A stretch of 64,000 nucleotides of DNA from Aquirufa lenticrescens (lineage in GTDB: Bacteria > Bacteroidota > Bacteroidia > Cytophagales > Spirosomataceae): NCBI RefSeq assembly GCF_019916085.1, contig NZ_CP049834.1, positions 1,936,501 to 2,000,500 on the forward strand, given 5' to 3'. Under the pieces are notes generated by a model. That model was not told the DNA's origin, did not search any database, and saw only the letters and a program-made list of their open reading frames with translations. Made by a program: the position numbers and the translations under genes. Below are positions 62,106 through 64,000 of the stretch, piece after piece. Positions within the stretch are counted from its first letter, which is position 1. Each line of letters starts with the position of its first letter.

Positions 62106-62926
62106 TAGGCAACAGTTTGAATGAGGGTTCCAATAGGTTCAATCGTAATGTGGATGCTATCTCCAGATTGTAGCGTGAAGGGTGGATCTGGGACAATGCA
62201 AGTGCCTGTCATCAAATAGACGCCTGATGGAAAGGACATTTCGCGGGTTAAATAATCCACTAATTCGGCGTGTGAACGCTTCATTTGGGAGATTTCAGTA
62301 TCGCCCTGGAACACGCTTTCGCCATTTCGGACGATTTCCATCGAGATGATGGTGGTGGGTTCCAACGGTTTTTCGGTCACTAATAAGCATGGGCCTAGAC
62401 CGGCGGCTGCGTCATAGACTTTGGCCTGAGGCAAATACAAAGGATTTTCGCCCTCGATATCTCTTGAACTCATATCGTTACCGATACTGTAGCCCGCTAA
62501 TTCGCCATGTTTATTGACAAAAAGTGTCAATTCTGGTTCAGGCACATTCCAAAAAGAATCATTCCGAATACGCACCTTTCCGCCGGGTCCTACGGACCGT
62601 AAGCGATTGCCTTTGTAGAATATCTCAGGACGCTCTGCGTCATAAACTTTGTCGTAAAAGGTGTCTCCCCCGGATTCTTTAGACTCTTCCATCCGCGCCA
62701 CTTTACTGCGTAAATAGGTCACTCCGGCCGCCCAAATTTCTTGCGAATCGATGGGGCAGAGTGGAGTTTCGATTTTGGCCTCCTGAAAAGCGAGAGAAGT
62801 ACAATGCTGAAATAGCTGGGACTGATTTATAAAGTCATCCCAATTTCCAGGAACCGTGCAAACTAGCCCTTGCTGATCCTGCACCTGAATTCCAGCCGAG
62901 GTTAAATAAATTTTATAGGTTGTCAT
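62105..62926 (-). CDS. FAH-family protein, likely 2-keto-3-deoxy-pentonate dehydratase
   Basis: A 273-residue fumarylacetoacetate-hydrolase-fold protein. The motifs IWAAGVTYLRSKVARMEES, YDKVYDAERPEIFYKGN, WNVPEPELTLF (metal-binding Glu pair) and YSIGNDMSSRDIEGENPLYLPQAKVYD resemble those of 2-dehydro-3-deoxy-D-arabinonate dehydratase (KdaD type). That enzyme makes 2-oxoglutarate semialdehyde, the substrate of the dehydrogenase encoded next to it. So the pair would perform the last two steps of an oxidative pentose (Weimberg-like) route. It overlaps the YigZ gene by 4 bp. Confidence 0.75.
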   Translation of the reverse strand: MTTYKIYLTSAGIQVQDQQGLVCTVPGNWDDFINQSQLFQHCTSLAFQEAKIETPLCPIDSQEIWAAGVTYLRSKVARMEESKESGGDTFYDKVYDAERPEIFYKGNRLRSVGPGGKVRIRNDSFWNVPEPELTLFVNKHGELAGYSIGNDMSSRDIEGENPLYLPQAKVYDAAAGLGPCLLVTEKPLEPTTIISMEIVRNGESVFQGDTEISQMKRSHAELVDYLTREMSFPSGVYLMTGTCIVPDPPFTLQSGDSIHITIEPIGTLIQTVA

Positions 62927-63507
62927 AGGTTGTCTAGTGAGGTATCAATCTCTGCTGCGTAGCGAGATGCATACGTCAATTCATAAGTACAAAGGTTATC
63001 AATTACCTGATTTACTATCGTAATCGGGTGTTTTTTGCAAATTTTCATCACTTCATTCATCTGAGCATAGCTAAACTGTATGCTGCGGATTTTCATGGGT
63101 TCTTTCTCATAAATTTCCGCTTGTTCTAGCGCATCCACCGCCCCTTCTTTATAAGCTTGAATGAGTCCGGGAACGCCTAAAAGGGTGCCGCCAAAATAAC
63201 GAACAACTGCCACCAACACATAATGCAAATTTTGAGAGAGAATCGTATTCAAAATGGGTTTTCCTGCACTTCCGGAAGGTTCTCCATCATCGTTTGATCG
63301 CGCTTCTTCTGGAGAAAATCCGAGTCGATAGGCATAACAAATATGGCGTGCTTTGGGATGTGCTTCTTTCAAGGAAGCTAGATGGCTTTTGATTTCTTCC
63401 AAATCTTTCACGGGATATGCCCAACTGATGAATTTACTTCCTTTATCTTTGTAAAGTCCTTCAGCTGGTTTTGCGATCGTGAGATAGGAGTCGGGTATCA
63501 ATGACAT
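62923..63507 (-). CDS. YigZ/IMPACT family protein
   Basis: A 194-residue protein. The N-terminal IMPACT domain (UPF0029) has KGSKFISWAYPV, HICYAYRLG and RSNDDGEPSGSAGKPIL, then VVRYFGGTLLGVPGLIQAY; the C-terminal part (about 140-190) is a small DUF1949-like ferredoxin fold. Members may bind translation factors or RNA; the role in bacteria is unclear. It is the first gene of the three-gene operon with the FAH and ALDH genes, by 4-bp and 1-bp overlaps. It is divergent from the NFACT gene. Confidence 0.88.
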   Translation of the reverse strand: MSLIPDSYLTIAKPAEGLYKDKGSKFISWAYPVKDLEEIKSHLASLKEAHPKARHICYAYRLGFSPEEARSNDDGEPSGSAGKPILNTILSQNLHYVLVAVVRYFGGTLLGVPGLIQAYKEGAVDALEQAEIYEKEPMKIRSIQFSYAQMNEVMKICKKHPITIVNQVIDNLCTYELTYASRYAAEIDTSLDNL

Positions 63508-63529
63508 AAGGATAAATTTAGGCTAAGCG

Positions 63530-64000
63530 ATGCACAATAACTATTATTTTCTGCGGATTTTATCAGGTCAATTACGTCAGATATTGATGTATGCACGCTT
63601 GAAACAGTGTTTTTCGCAGGAGAAGGATGAATTAGTTTTAGGTTTTGAACGCCAAAACGGCGACGATTTCTACTTCAAATGCTCCCTCGGTCCTCAATTC
63701 TCTAGTCTTCAATTCCCAGATTCTTTCCACCGTGCCGGTCGAAATTCCATCGACCTGTTCTCTGATTTACTGTTAGCCGAAGTGCAGGAAGTGGAGATGT
63801 ACGAAAATGAACGCGCCTTCGGGATTCATTTTCTGGGCAATTATGTGCTCGTATTTAAGCTTTTTGGGAATCGGGCAAACTTGATTTTGTACCGCGATGG
63901 AGAATACGATTCACAGTTTCAAAAACGACTAAAGAAAGACGATGAGCTTTCTCTAGATTCCATCTCACGTTCCATCGATCAAAGTTTCGAAGCCTTACAG
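63530..64000 (+). CDS. NFACT/RqcH-like protein, N-terminal part only
   Basis: 157 residues are visible before the window ends. The sequence MHNNYYFLRIL, FSQEKDELVLGFE, RAGRNSIDLFSDLLLAEV and FKLFGNRANLILY matches the NFACT-N domain of the fibronectin-binding/RqcH family. RqcH recruits Ala-tRNA to split 50S subunits with stalled peptides and adds Ala tails. The remaining domains lie outside the window. It starts 22 bp from the divergent YigZ gene. Confidence 0.82.
   Translation, partial: MHNNYYFLRILSGQLRQILMYARLKQCFSQEKDELVLGFERQNGDDFYFKCSLGPQFSSLQFPDSFHRAGRNSIDLFSDLLLAEVQEVEMYENERAFGIHFLGNYVLVFKLFGNRANLILYRDGEYDSQFQKRLKKDDELSLDSISRSIDQSFEALQ

Overview
The window is a chromosomal segment of a Bacteroidota bacterium, most likely of the order Cytophagales. 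I base this on gene content and did not assign a genus. The signs are several type IX secretion (T9SS) proteins (PorD-like, PorP/SprF-like, PorG-like and a C-terminal sorting domain), a bamD-rpoZ-porD cluster, a DUF4290 gene beside murA, promoters with the Bacteroidota -7 motif TAnnTTTG, and moderate GC. Most of the segment is ordinary housekeeping DNA with short intergenic gaps; no rRNA operon, CRISPR array, prophage or transposase gene was seen.

Layout. 0.1-4.5 kb: a membrane-anchored AraC-type regulator and an ABC exporter trio (adaptor, permease, ATPase). 4.5-10.4 kb: a surface or secreted cluster with a 1223-residue protein built of phage-tail-fibre-like repeats, a FISUMP-type protein, a thioredoxin-like protein and a beta-barrel protein. 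10.6-16.6 kb: amino-sugar isomerase, FemAB-like acyltransferase, tRNA-Arg(CCT) with a degenerate partial copy beside it, hflX, atpG and atpA. 16.8-24.6 kb: FKBP isomerase, Prc protease, SuhB, a 54-residue Cys-rich membrane peptide, an ABC exporter, bamD, rpoZ and porD. 24.8-32 kb: tilS, an OstA/LptA-like protein, a protein that is almost only a T9SS sorting domain, htpG, a DUF3667 protein and a PorP/SprF protein. 32.2-38 kb: the complete 2-oxoglutarate dehydrogenase set sucA-sucB-lpd. 38-43.2 kb: MATE exporter, murA (Asp instead of the catalytic Cys), DUF4290, diacylglycerol kinase, asnS. 43.3-46.2 kb: rpoN, a four-helix-bundle gene between inverted heptamer arrays, an enoyl-CoA hydratase-family gene, tRNA-Arg(ACG). 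46.3-54.7 kb: sugar dehydrogenase-like protein, ENPP-type phosphodiesterase, DEAD-box helicase, PorG-like barrel, a lipoprotein, MazG-like, dtd, mgtE, rsmA. 54.8-64 kb: a large hybrid histidine kinase, clpB, a ketoglutarate-semialdehyde dehydrogenase and FAH-family dehydratase pair, a YigZ protein and the start of an NFACT/RqcH gene.

The most unusual structure is a family of arrays with an exact 7-bp period lying at gene ends (12487-12528, 12761-12795, 37954-37988 with 38047-38081, 60654-60702 with 60717-60758, 44763-44826 with 45261-45306). In three places they form inverted pairs. One pair encloses a four-helix-bundle (S23/IVP family) gene; the two others are empty or hold only a terminator. 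The arrays supply stop codons, and in one case the start codon, of the flanking genes, and one appears to have replaced the C-terminus of an aldehyde dehydrogenase. Because 7 is not a multiple of 3, a stop-bearing heptamer repeated in tandem offers stops in all three frames. I propose, as inference, that these are parts of a small mobile cassette family associated with the four-helix-bundle protein.
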